A program made the translations under genes and the position numbers. Source: Phaeobacter sp. 11ANDIMAR09 (GTDB lineage: Bacteria; Pseudomonadota; Alphaproteobacteria; Rhodobacterales; Rhodobacteraceae). From it: 64,000 bases of DNA. Every line of letters begins with the position of its first letter. The first letter of the stretch is position 1. The stretch spans positions 62,001 to 126,000 of the forward strand of contig NZ_LIKT01000009.1 in NCBI RefSeq assembly GCF_001294455.1. The letters run 5' to 3'. Below the pieces are notes generated by a model. That model ran no database searches and was not told the DNA's origin. It saw only the letters and a program-made list of their open reading frames with translations. Shown here one piece after another: positions 7,943 to 15,896 of this stretch.

Positions 7943-8379
7943 CTCTTCGCATTCTGACGCTTTCGCTTCTCGTCCTCTATCCCATTGCTTGGTTTGCCCC
8001 TCTCATGCGCGCGGGCCTGCTGCCGATTTTTGGCCTCAGCGAGATTTCAGTGATCACTGGATTGCAAAGCCTTTGGGGAAGTGACGCCGCTCTGGCACTG
8101 ATCGTCACCTTCTTTGCAATTTTTGCGCCCTACCTCAAGACTATCGGCCTAGCGCTGGTGCAATGGGATCTTCTGGACACCAAGGTGCAGCCTGTCCTGC
8201 ATGTTCTGGGTAAGCTGGCCATGGCGGATATCTTCCTCATCGCACTCTACATAACGTTGGCAAAAGGCATTGGGTACGCCACAATCGAGGTCGCTTGGGG
8301 CGTTTACATGTTCACCGCCTGTATTGTCGGCTCCTTGATCCTCAGCCTGCTGACAGAACGATCCCTGCGCCATAAGTAA
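7939..8379 (+). CDS. paraquat-inducible protein A-like membrane protein
   Basis: 146 residues with four predicted membrane segments. The sequence FGLSEISVITGLQSLW and the tail DIFLIALYITLAKG resemble the membrane half of PqiA/YebS proteins, here as a single short domain. PqiA proteins work with MCE proteins (PqiB) in lipid trafficking across the envelope, which fits its place in an operon with mlaE and mlaF. Start chosen at ATG 7939 (4-nt overlap); a longer open frame begins in the preceding gene and is not credible. Last gene of the operon. Confidence 0.75.
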   Translation: MTLRILTLSLLVLYPIAWFAPLMRAGLLPIFGLSEISVITGLQSLWGSDAALALIVTFFAIFAPYLKTIGLALVQWDLLDTKVQPVLHVLGKLAMADIFLIALYITLAKGIGYATIEVAWGVYMFTACIVGSLILSLLTERSLRHK

Positions 8380-8383
8380 TAAG

Positions 8384-8506
8384 GGGCTTTGCCCCCTCGC
8401 GCCTCCGGCGCTCACCCCCAGGATACTTTTAGCCAAATGAAAACCTCCTCCTCTTCATTTGGCCAAAAATATCCCGGAGCGCGAGGCAGAGCCTCGCACC
8501 TCTTGA
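8384..8506. repeat. dispersed hairpin repeat, double inverted copy
   Basis: A GC hairpin (GGGGCTTTGCCCC) followed by a CTCGCGCC...GGCGCTCACCCC block leads into an A/T core and then its mirror image. The 21-nt core arms at 8421-8441 and 8454-8474 match at 19 positions around a 12-nt pyrimidine loop. Related single copies occur at 19765-19823 and 59571-59615. It sits between the pqiA-like gene and radA and could also act as a terminator. Confidence 0.7.
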
Positions 8507-8536
8507 ACAAAATGAGAACATGGGGCAGAAGATCTT

Positions 8537-9904
8537 ATGGCAAAATCAAACTCTTTCTCTTGCTCCGCCTGTGGCGCGAGCTTTTCCAAATGGTCTGGTC
8601 GCTGCGAAGGTTGCGGCGAGTGGAACACTATTGTTGAGGACAAGGGCCTTTCCTCAGCTGGTCCTTCAAAAAAGTCACTGGGTATTCGGCGTGGAAAGAC
8701 AATCCCGTTGTCCGATCTTTCAACAGAAGAAACACCGCCACCACGCGCTACCTGTGGTGTGGCGGAACTGGACCGGGTGTTGGGTGGCGGCCTGGTAGCC
8801 GCCTCTGCCATTCTGGTGGGAGGTGATCCGGGCATTGGTAAATCAACGCTATTGTTGCAGGCAGCTGCGCGCTTTGCTCAGGCCGGGGTGAAGACCATCT
8901 ACGTCAGCGGCGAAGAGGCCTCGGCCCAGGTTCGGATGCGGGCGCAGCGGTTAGGATTGGCGAAGGCTCCGGTCAAACTGGCCGCCGAAACCAATCTGCG
9001 GGATATTCTGACCACGCTGGAGGCGGAAAAGCCGCAGCTGGCCATTATCGATTCGATCCAGACCATGTGGGCTGATCATGTCGACAGCGCCCCGGGTTCT
9101 GTCAGCCAGGTGCGGGCTGCGGCCCATGAACTGACAACATTTGCCAAGGCGCAGGGCATTTCCATCATCATGGTCGGCCATGTCACCAAGGAGGGGCAGA
9201 TCGCCGGTCCCCGCGTCGTGGAGCATATGGTCGATACCGTGCTCTATTTTGAAGGCGAGCGGGGGCATCAATTCCGCATCCTGCGGGCGGTAAAGAACCG
9301 TTTTGGCCCAGCAGACGAGATTGGGGTATTTGAGATGACAGGCTGCGGCCTAGCTGAAGTCACCAATCCTTCGGCCCTTTTCCTGTCAGATCGCGGCGAA
9401 CCTTCGCCCGGATCTGTCGTCTTTGCCGGCATCGAGGGCACCCGTCCGGTGCTGGTCGAAATGCAGGCCCTGGTTGCCCCTTCGCCGCATTCGCAGCCGC
9501 GGCGCGCCGTGGTGGGCTGGGACAGTTCCCGCCTGGCGATGATTCTGGCGGTGCTTGAGGCCCGTTGCGGCATTCCTTTCGCGGGATTGGATGTTTACCT
9601 CAACGTGGCTGGCGGCATGAAAATCACCGAGCCCGCCGCAGACCTCGCGGTGGCCGCAGCCCTGCTGAGCGCCCGTGAAGATGTCGCCCTGCCGGCAGAT
9701 ACGGCAGTTTTTGGAGAAATATCGCTTTCTGGGGCCCTGCGACCCGCCCCGCAGACAGAAAACCGGTTGAAAGAGGCGCAAAAACTTGGTTTCACCTCTG
9801 CAATAGCTCCAAGTGGTGGCAAATCTGTTTCGATCAAGGGTCTTGGCCTACGCCAAACCTCAGATCTGGCAGGATTTGTTGGCGAATTCTTTGGAGCCGG
9901 CTAG
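8537..9904 (+). CDS. radA: DNA repair protein RadA
   Basis: 455 residues, full length. RadA (Sms) is a RecA-like ATPase and helicase that promotes branch migration of recombination intermediates. The N-terminal zinc finger uses C9, C12, C23 and C26; Walker A is GGDPGIGKST at 95-104; the family-specific KNRFGPADEIG motif follows the RecA core; the C-terminal third is the Lon-protease-like domain (VEMQALVAPS onward). The ATG is 13 nt after a weak purine stretch. Followed after 39 nt by cvpA. Confidence 0.95.
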   Translation: MAKSNSFSCSACGASFSKWSGRCEGCGEWNTIVEDKGLSSAGPSKKSLGIRRGKTIPLSDLSTEETPPPRATCGVAELDRVLGGGLVAASAILVGGDPGIGKSTLLLQAAARFAQAGVKTIYVSGEEASAQVRMRAQRLGLAKAPVKLAAETNLRDILTTLEAEKPQLAIIDSIQTMWADHVDSAPGSVSQVRAAAHELTTFAKAQGISIIMVGHVTKEGQIAGPRVVEHMVDTVLYFEGERGHQFRILRAVKNRFGPADEIGVFEMTGCGLAEVTNPSALFLSDRGEPSPGSVVFAGIEGTRPVLVEMQALVAPSPHSQPRRAVVGWDSSRLAMILAVLEARCGIPFAGLDVYLNVAGGMKITEPAADLAVAAALLSAREDVALPADTAVFGEISLSGALRPAPQTENRLKEAQKLGFTSAIAPSGGKSVSIKGLGLRQTSDLAGFVGEFFGAG

Positions 9905-9943
9905 AGTTGCCAAAATTTTGTTGCAGGCTAACGGGCGAGGGTC

Positions 9944-10498
9944 ATGGAAGGTTTCACTATTATTGACGGGGTCGTGGCCCTGGTCATCGTATTATCGGCG
10001 CTGCTGGCCTATTCGCGTGGCTTTGTCCGCGAAGCCATGGCCATTGCTGGCTGGATCGCGGCCGGCATTCTGGCCTTTATGTTTGCGCCCCAGGTCGAAC
10101 CATTGATGGCCGAGATCCCGGTTATTGGAGAATTTATCTCTGACAGTTGTGAATTGTCGATCATTGCAGCCTTTGCCGCTGTCTTTGCAGTCGCGCTGAT
10201 TGTGGTCTCTTTCTTCACACCGCTGTTCTCATCCCTGGTGCAGCGTTCTGCGCTTGGCGGTCTGGACCAGGGAGCCGGGTTCTTCTTTGGTGTGCTGCGG
10301 GGCATCCTGCTCGTGGCGATCGCCTTCTTCCTCTATAATGTGGTGATGACCGGCCAGAGCTTTACAATGGTTGACGAGAGCCGCTCGGCAGTGGTGTTTG
10401 AGCGCATGATCGGCAAGATCGAAGACCGTAACCCCGAGCAGGCCCTGGGTTGGGTGACACAGCAGTATGAGGCCCTGATCGGTACCTGCGGCAGCTAA
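9944..10498 (+). CDS. cvpA: CvpA family membrane protein
   Basis: 184 residues with four membrane segments (about 5-25, 28-46, 66-88, 105-127) and the conserved early SRGFVREAMAIAGWI. CvpA proteins are inner-membrane proteins needed in enterobacteria for colicin V production and bile tolerance; the molecular role is unclear. In E. coli cvpA lies directly before purF; here a Hint-domain gene is inserted between the two. A strong terminator follows at 10539-10565. Confidence 0.88.
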   Translation: MEGFTIIDGVVALVIVLSALLAYSRGFVREAMAIAGWIAAGILAFMFAPQVEPLMAEIPVIGEFISDSCELSIIAAFAAVFAVALIVVSFFTPLFSSLVQRSALGGLDQGAGFFFGVLRGILLVAIAFFLYNVVMTGQSFTMVDESRSAVVFERMIGKIEDRNPEQALGWVTQQYEALIGTCGS

Positions 10499-10538
10499 TC
10501 CGCGCTCTGTTTACCAAGGTAAACCAATTGCAGAATTC

Positions 10539-10566
10539 AAAGGGCGCCTTATTGGCGCCCTTTTTC
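10539..10566 (+). terminator. intrinsic terminator after cvpA
   Basis: Perfect stem AAGGGCGCC-TTATT-GGCGCCCTT followed by a run of T. Confidence 0.85.
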
Positions 10567-10592
10567 TATGGTGCGACAAAGACTTCACAGCT

Positions 10593-10657
10593 TTATCCAC
10601 AGGGCAGCTCACGAAGCGTTAACAGCATAGGTTAACCTTTAACCTTTTGTTAACCAT
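10593..10657. promoter_or_regulatory. DnaA-box and CtrA-like site cluster upstream of a Hint-domain gene
   Basis: TTATCCACA at 10593-10601 is a perfect consensus DnaA box. GTTAAC occurs at 10618, 10631 and 10649, and TTAA-N7-TTAA (10639-10653) fits the CtrA full site; it runs into TTAACCAT, the other CtrA motif. A fourth GTTAAC lies at 10742. The remaining sequence up to 10891 shows no gene. Binding is inferred from motif match only. Confidence 0.5.
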
Positions 10658-10891
10658 CGAGAATCATTTTTTCCGATCGCATTTTGAAACTTCGAATTTG
10701 CTGGAGATTCTTAAAGAATCCTCAAGCCACCGTTCCAAAAGGTTAACAAAACCGGGAAAAATCCACTTTTGTCGCCAAAAAAGAGCCCAAGATCGGAATT
10801 GGCCGCACCCCTGCCCCATTTCCGTCCCAATTCGGGGGCCAGATAGGATCAACAAGACGAACAGGCACTCTCGCTCAGAAGGATCGACACC

Positions 10892-11581
10892 ATGCTCCTG
10901 GATCATTTCAACACTTTCGCCGATTTTCAGCCGGTAGGACTTTTGTTGGATTTTCCAATGGTGCGTCCTGAACCGGAAGTTCAGGCCCCCCAGCGCAGCA
11001 AGACCGGAGGCTTCCTGCCCCAGACCCTGGTCGAGACGGACCGTGGCTTTGTGCAGGCCCGTGACGTAAAGCCCGGCGATATGGTCTACACCTTTGATGG
11101 TGGTTGCCAGACGGTCGAAACCGTGCGCCATGCCGTGCCCCGCATGACCACCATGATGCATGTCCCTGCTGGTGCCCTGGGCAATGACTGCGACCTGGAA
11201 CTGCCTGCAGATCAAATGGTTGCCTTGGAAATTGATGCGGTAGAACGCCTGTTTGGCCTGCCGCTGGTTCTGGTCAAATTGATCTCGCTGGCGGGTCACA
11301 AGGGCATCAACGCGCTGAGCCCGGAGCGCCTGGGCCGTATCCACATTGAATGTGCCGAAGAAGAGCTGATTTGGGCCGAGAGCGGCATGCTGATCCAGGC
11401 TGGGGCCGGTGGCCCTGATGGCGCCTTCAAAGAGCTGTCCCTGGCGGAAACCCGTCAGATCCTGGCCAGTGATGAGGGCCGCGCCCTGGCACTGACCGGC
11501 ATCGACAAAGAAGAAGCCGAGCTGCCCGACCTGCTGAAAGACCTGCTGGCTGCGCCCAAAGAGACACCAAAAGCTGCCTAA
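10892..11581 (+). CDS. Hint-domain (hedgehog/intein fold) protein lacking the nucleophilic cysteine
   Basis: 229 residues. Residues about 36-170 resemble the Hint domain common in Rhodobacteraceae: LPQTLVETDRGFVQARDVKPGDMVYTFDGG, then LELPADQMVALE, where the usual form is LSPxHRVLL. The position normally held by the nucleophile of CFTPGT is FLPQT, so self-cleavage is unlikely. There is no signal peptide; the C-terminus is acidic then Lys/Ala-rich (KDLLAAPKETPKAA). ATG 10892 has the Shine-Dalgarno AGAAGGA. It lies behind a CtrA/DnaA-like control region, which suggests cell-cycle or motility-linked expression. Function unknown. Confidence 0.7.
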   Translation: MLLDHFNTFADFQPVGLLLDFPMVRPEPEVQAPQRSKTGGFLPQTLVETDRGFVQARDVKPGDMVYTFDGGCQTVETVRHAVPRMTTMMHVPAGALGNDCDLELPADQMVALEIDAVERLFGLPLVLVKLISLAGHKGINALSPERLGRIHIECAEEELIWAESGMLIQAGAGGPDGAFKELSLAETRQILASDEGRALALTGIDKEEAELPDLLKDLLAAPKETPKAA

Positions 11582-11628
11582 CCCCTCATCATGGCTCACA
11601 TAGGGCCAACAATTTTCCTCCCCGACTC

Positions 11629-11660
11629 GGGCGGCCTTTTATAGGGTCGCCCTTTTTCTT
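11629..11660 (+). terminator. intrinsic terminator after the Hint-domain gene
   Basis: Imperfect stem GGGCGGCC/GGGTCGCCC with the loop TTTTATA, followed by TTTTTCTTTG. Confidence 0.7.
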
Positions 11661-11925
11661 TGTCGGACGAAGCCTAAAACAGCGACGTGGGGTCAGAATT
11701 GCGCCGCGCCGCAGTAGTGAAATGCAAGTTTGAGATGTATCAAAACCGCAAAACTCAAGCTGATCCATACCCACCTGGTTTGATCAACAAAAAATGACGC
11801 AGGAAAAACCCTGCTTTCTTCTGTATTCTGCGCGCCATCCAAGCTAGGAAGCGCCAGCAGTAGTCAGACAGCGCTCTGGCCGACAGCAACCGACAGCAAC
11901 GCTACAGTGAAATTGGAGCCATTCA
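11661..11925 (+). promoter_or_regulatory. purF upstream region
   Basis: No gene seen. It contains a small hairpin GCAGG-N6-CCTGC followed by TTTCTT (11799-11820) and an exact tandem duplication of the 10-mer CGACAGCAAC (11881-11900) just before the purF start. No purine riboswitch was recognised. Confidence 0.4.
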
Positions 11926-13446
11926 ATGTGCGGGATTTTGGGGATCGCGAGCCGACAGGACGAGGTTTTTGCGGAACTTTATGACGGGTTGCTTATGCTG
12001 CAACATCGTGGACAGGACGCTTCCGGGATTGTGACCTATACGGGCGAGTTCTTTCGGGAACGCAAAGCCAATGGTCTGGTCAAGGATGTCTTCAACGCCT
12101 CCGACGCAGAGACCCTGCGCGGCAAGGTGGGTATTGGCCATGTCAGATACCCCACAGCCGGATCGTTGAGCGCTTCGGAGGCGCAGCCGTTCTTTGTCAA
12201 TGCTCCCTATGGTATCTATCTGGTACATAACGGAAATATCACAAACACGGCAGAACAGCGGGACAAGGTCACGGCAAAATACAGCCGCCATCTGCGCACC
12301 ACCTCTGATTCTGAAATTCTGCTCAATGTGCTGGCGGATAAGATTTCCGACAGCATCAAGGTCAACGGTACGGTCGATCCGATCCGCAACCTGTTTGCCG
12401 GGGTCAAAATGACCATGGAACGTATCCAGGGCGCCTATTCCGTGATCTGCATGGTCGCCGGTGTTGGCATGCTGGCCTTCCGGGATCCCAATGGCATTCG
12501 CCCGCTCTCCGTTGCCCGCCGTGACGCCGATGGAGCGGGCGATGACTACGCCTTTGCCTCAGAAGATGTAGCCTTTGGCATCAACGGCTTTGAAAAGCTG
12601 CGCGATGTGAACCCGGGAGAAGCGATTCTCATCGACCTAGAGGGCAATATGCACAGCTTTCAGGCGGTCGAGGGCAAGCTCACCCCCTGTATCTTTGAAT
12701 ATGTCTATCTGGCGCGCCCCGATTCGATGCTGGACGGGATCTCGGTCTACAAAACACAGTTGCGCATGGGCCAGACGCTGGCCAAACAGATCAAGGAAAC
12801 CGATCTGGAGATCGACTGCATCATCCCAGTGCCCGATTCTGCGCGCCCCGTTGCCCTGGAAGTGGCCAACTCTATGGGCATTCGCTATCGCGAAGGCCTG
12901 GTAAAGAATCGCTATATCGGCCGCACCTTTATCATGCCCGGACAGGCCGAGCGGCAGAAATCAGTGCGGCGCAAACTGAACGCAATTCCGCTGGAGATGA
13001 AGGGGCTGAACATCCTGCTCATTGATGATTCCATCGTGCGCGGCAATACCATCCAGAAAATCGTTCAGATGTGCCGTGATGCCGGTGCCAAAAAGGTCTA
13101 TATCGCCAGCGCCTCGCCGCCGGTGAAATACCCAAATGTCTATGGCATCGACATGCCCACCAAGCATGAGCTGATCGCTGATGGTCGCTCTACCGAAGAA
13201 ATCCGCCAGGAGTTGGGCGCAGATGCGCTGATTTATCAGCGACTTGAAGATCTGGTCTGGGCTGCCCATGAAGGCAACAAAGAGATCGACACCTTTGATT
13301 GCTCCTGCTTCAACGGCGAATATGTCACCGGCAGCGTCACGGATGACTATCTGGAATCGCTCGAAAGCTCGGGCCGGGTCAGCAAAAAGATCCAAGACAT
13401 GCCCGCGCCAGGAGAATCCTGGAACAGCATGAAGATGGCGACCTAA
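11926..13446 (+). CDS. purF: amidophosphoribosyltransferase
   Basis: 506 residues. First committed step of purine synthesis: PRPP plus glutamine gives phosphoribosylamine. The N-terminal MCGILGIA places the catalytic Cys at position 2 with no propeptide. The glutaminase domain continues through LQHRGQDASG and HNGNITN; the C-terminal phosphoribosyltransferase domain carries LLIDDSIVRGNT (about 364-375), the PRPP loop. Iron-sulfur cysteines typical of the Bacillus type may be represented by FDCSCFNGEY near the C-terminus. Monocistronic, with a terminator downstream. Confidence 0.96.
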   Translation: MCGILGIASRQDEVFAELYDGLLMLQHRGQDASGIVTYTGEFFRERKANGLVKDVFNASDAETLRGKVGIGHVRYPTAGSLSASEAQPFFVNAPYGIYLVHNGNITNTAEQRDKVTAKYSRHLRTTSDSEILLNVLADKISDSIKVNGTVDPIRNLFAGVKMTMERIQGAYSVICMVAGVGMLAFRDPNGIRPLSVARRDADGAGDDYAFASEDVAFGINGFEKLRDVNPGEAILIDLEGNMHSFQAVEGKLTPCIFEYVYLARPDSMLDGISVYKTQLRMGQTLAKQIKETDLEIDCIIPVPDSARPVALEVANSMGIRYREGLVKNRYIGRTFIMPGQAERQKSVRRKLNAIPLEMKGLNILLIDDSIVRGNTIQKIVQMCRDAGAKKVYIASASPPVKYPNVYGIDMPTKHELIADGRSTEEIRQELGADALIYQRLEDLVWAAHEGNKEIDTFDCSCFNGEYVTGSVTDDYLESLESSGRVSKKIQDMPAPGESWNSMKMAT

Positions 13447-13564
13447 GGTCTGGCCGCCTGGCCGCCCTTCTGAGATCTCGCAGCTCAGGCCGATCAGGCG
13501 CGTGATACGCAGGGTTTGAACTTGCCGGACAAGCAGGCTAAGAGAGCCGCAACGTCATAGGGAG

Positions 13565-13604
13565 AGGCGCTGATCGCTGGGATCGGCGCCTTTCCTTTGT
13601 TTTG
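13565..13604 (+). terminator. terminator after purF
   Basis: AGGCGCTGATC-gctgg-GATCGGCGCCT forms an 11-bp stem with one G-T pair, followed by a T-rich tract. Confidence 0.8.
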
Positions 13605-13664
13605 CTCCCCGGCTCGGTTCGGGCCATAAGAAAGATCCACCTCTTGGACGCTCATCTCGCCCGC

Positions 13665-14207
13665 ATGCTGACCTCCTCGCGCCAGTGCCGCTGTTGCGGT
13701 GCTACCTTTGCGCAACTGCTCAGCCTCAGCTGTGACCGCCCGGATCTCTGCCCTGATGATCTGGTGGTACAGGACAATTCCGCGATCCTGGCGCAGACTG
13801 GGGATGTGCTGACGGATGATTTCTGCCGGCTGGGGGATCTGCGCTTTGTGCGCGCGGTTCTCGCTATTCCATTGGCCGATAGCGGTGGGCAGGAATTCAT
13901 TCTGGGCACTTGGGCTAACCTCGGGGTCGAAGACTTTGACACCTATCTCGACCTTCTGGACATGCAAGAGACCGAAAGCATGGGCAGCCGTCCCGCCTGG
14001 CTGGCCAATGCCATGCCATCGGACAATGGCGCACCCGTGGCCTGTATGCTGCATATGCGCCCCGAGGGGCAATATCCGGAACTCCAGGTGTCTGAACCCA
14101 ACCATTCATTGGCAACTCTGCAGCACACTGGGGCGCAGCTCGAAGACCTGTTCGAACTGCTGCACAGCTATGGCCATGATCTGGCCTCGCTGGTCTATGA
14201 TTCCTGA
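13665..14207 (+). CDS. DUF2199 domain-containing protein
   Basis: 180 residues. Begins with a Cys cluster (SRQCRCCGATF), followed by CPDDLVVQDNSAIL, DFCRLGDLRFVRAVLAIPL and FILGTWANLG, which match the DUF2199 pattern of a CxxC start, an imprinted FxxR segment and a GxW motif. Function unknown. An alternative TTG at 13602 lies in the T-tract of the purF terminator, so the ATG at 13665 is preferred. It stands alone between two non-coding stretches. Confidence 0.75.
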   Translation: MLTSSRQCRCCGATFAQLLSLSCDRPDLCPDDLVVQDNSAILAQTGDVLTDDFCRLGDLRFVRAVLAIPLADSGGQEFILGTWANLGVEDFDTYLDLLDMQETESMGSRPAWLANAMPSDNGAPVACMLHMRPEGQYPELQVSEPNHSLATLQHTGAQLEDLFELLHSYGHDLASLVYDS

Positions 14208-14568
14208 GCCCACTTCAGGAGAGTGTTCCGGGACACAGTTCAGGCCACGGACGGAGGATGTCAGAGGGGCCAGCGCCCTGCGTGACACTTGGACTTGCAC
14301 GCTTACCCTGGGGTGATCTCGGCAAAAGCCCGCCAGTTACTCTGTCAAAGCGCAAAGCTCCGCCGACGTCGCCCTTTCCCCGGGGGCAGGCCTCCCTTTA
14401 GACCTCGCGCGCCCTGGACTTCCGCCATATCAGCCCCCATCTGCCGTCTTGGCCCAAGAACAGGCTGTATCACTGGCGGCAACGCGGCCGCCTTCCTTTG
14501 CGATTTCTAAACATCGCTCTCGCTCCCTTCTCCTGCCCTGTCCGGGCGGTGATCCTAAAAAGCTGAAA
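14208..14568. other. non-coding interval
   Basis: 361 nt between the DUF2199 gene and the next small gene. No credible gene, tRNA or repeat was seen. Confidence 0.4.
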
Positions 14569-14835
14569 ATGACCGAAACAAGATCCGAAACCACCGTCCG
14601 CGTCGCCCAGCAAGCCACGCAGGCCAATGTCCTGCCCCCTCGGGGACTCAACCTTCTGGGTCTGTTTGGCGCAGAGAATAACCTGCAGGCCATGGTCCGC
14701 CTGCCTAGTGGTCGGGTGAAAACCGTCAAGACCGGCAGCCGGCTGGCCCAAGGCCGGGTGCTGGGCATCGACCGGGCCGGCCTTGTGCTGGAAAAATCCG
14801 GCCGCAGCCAAAGGTTCGAAATGCCCAAGGGTTAA
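14569..14835 (+). CDS. small protein resembling a PilP-like C-terminal beta domain
   Basis: 88 residues. The segment LNLLGLFGAENNLQAMVRLP, then SGRVKTVKTGSRLAQGRVLGI and the ending LEKSGRSQRFEMPKG, has the repeating beta pattern (Leu-Ile-Gly-Val-Tyr-Gly, Arg-Ala-Leu-Val-Arg-Leu, Gly-Asp-Arg, Gly-Arg-Val) found at the C-terminus of longer roseobacter proteins and of PilP-type pilotins. Here it stands alone without membrane segment or signal. The start is uncertain: the open frame extends upstream, but ATG 14569 gives a sensible N-terminus (MTETRSETT). No pilus genes are nearby. Function unknown. Confidence 0.6.
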   Translation: MTETRSETTVRVAQQATQANVLPPRGLNLLGLFGAENNLQAMVRLPSGRVKTVKTGSRLAQGRVLGIDRAGLVLEKSGRSQRFEMPKG

Positions 14836-14992
14836 GCGCTGCACGGCCTGGCGCCCCACGCGTGCACCCTCAGCTTTGCCTATCTGCCTTTGATCACCAC
14901 TTTGATGACTTTGCCACTTTTGTCGCTCACATATGATGGTCGCGCCCAGATGGAGGCTTGACCCTCTGCGCCAAGCGGATCACAACCAGATC

Positions 14993-15637
14993 ATGACACA
15001 GAAACTTGCTCTTATCACCGGCGCGTCACGTGGCTTGGGCGCGGCTCTGGCCGAAGCTCTGGCTCCCACGCATCACATCGTCGCTGTTGCGCGTACCACC
15101 GGTGCGCTCGAAGAACTGGATGATCGCATCAAGGCGCTTGGCGGCTCTGCCACCCTGGCGCCCATGGACATTACCCAGACGGCCGCCATGGCCACCCTGT
15201 GCCGTGGCATCCATGATCGCTGGGGACAGCTGGATCTTTGGCTGCACAGCGCCATCCATGCCGCACCGCTCAGCCCAGCGCCTTCCGTTGGCGAAAAGGA
15301 CTGGAGCAAATCCATCGCGGTCAATGCCACCGCCCCCTCTATCCTCATTCCCTATATCGCGCCACTGCTGGGCCTTTCTGGCCGAGCGGTGTTTTTTGAC
15401 GACCCACGCGCGGGCGAGAAGTTCTTTGGCACCTATGGCGCCAGCAAGGCCGCGCAAATGGCGCTGGCCCGCAGCTGGCAGGCAGAAACCGCCAATACCG
15501 GCCCGGTCGTTAAGATCCTGGAACCCCGGCCCATGCCCACGGCCCTGCGCGCCCGTTTCTTCCCTGGTGAAGACCGCGCGCCCCTGGCAGATATCCACGA
15601 TGAGGCCGCGCGCCTCTTGCCCGAAATCACCGGCTAG
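14993..15637 (+). CDS. short-chain dehydrogenase/reductase
   Basis: 214 residues. Rossmann start ALITGASRGLG (TGASRGLG at 9-16), VNATAPS region and active-site YGASKAA (Tyr and Lys present), so probably an active NAD(P)H oxidoreductase. Substrate unknown. The chosen ATG 14993 follows a longer, less likely frame from 14933. A terminator follows at 15658. Confidence 0.88.
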   Translation: MTQKLALITGASRGLGAALAEALAPTHHIVAVARTTGALEELDDRIKALGGSATLAPMDITQTAAMATLCRGIHDRWGQLDLWLHSAIHAAPLSPAPSVGEKDWSKSIAVNATAPSILIPYIAPLLGLSGRAVFFDDPRAGEKFFGTYGASKAAQMALARSWQAETANTGPVVKILEPRPMPTALRARFFPGEDRAPLADIHDEAARLLPEITG

Positions 15638-15657
15638 CCGATCCGCAAAATCACGAG

Positions 15658-15684
15658 GGGAGCTCAATGGGGCTCCCTTTTTCC
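15658..15684 (+). terminator. terminator after the SDR gene
   Basis: GGGAGC-N8-GCTCCC followed by TTTTTCCTTTT. Confidence 0.75.
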
Positions 15685-15896
15685 TTTTGCTCTCACTTTG
15701 CCCTTTGACCTCTCCCTCTGCATCGCCCTGAAACCCGGCGCTGATGCCGCGGACATGGCACTTTCCCCGGCCCCAAAGCACAAATCTGTGGCACTGCTAC
15801 CAGATCCCCCAGAGCTTCGTTTCTGGTAATCGGTCGAAACACTTGCCCCCATTTGGACCAATGCCTATTCAGTTCTAAACAACTGCGGGGGATTTC

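Noticed and set aside
10593-10657. Replication origin
   Set aside because: Only one DnaA box and no dnaA, repABC, parAB or hemE/rho context; a promoter control region is more likely.
10892-11581. Possible intein or mini-intein
   Set aside because: No flanking exteins, no terminal His-Asn and no Cys1; it is a free-standing Hint-like protein.
10664-11599. 311-codon minus-strand frame opposite the Hint gene
   Set aside because: No domain; covers the CtrA/DnaA-like intergenic region and has no ribosome-binding site.
11661-11925. Purine riboswitch in the purF leader
   Set aside because: No three-way junction or conserved loop sequences could be made out; only a small hairpin and a tandem 10-mer.
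13602-13664. Upstream TTG start for the DUF2199 gene
   Set aside because: The TTG lies in the T tract of the purF terminator.
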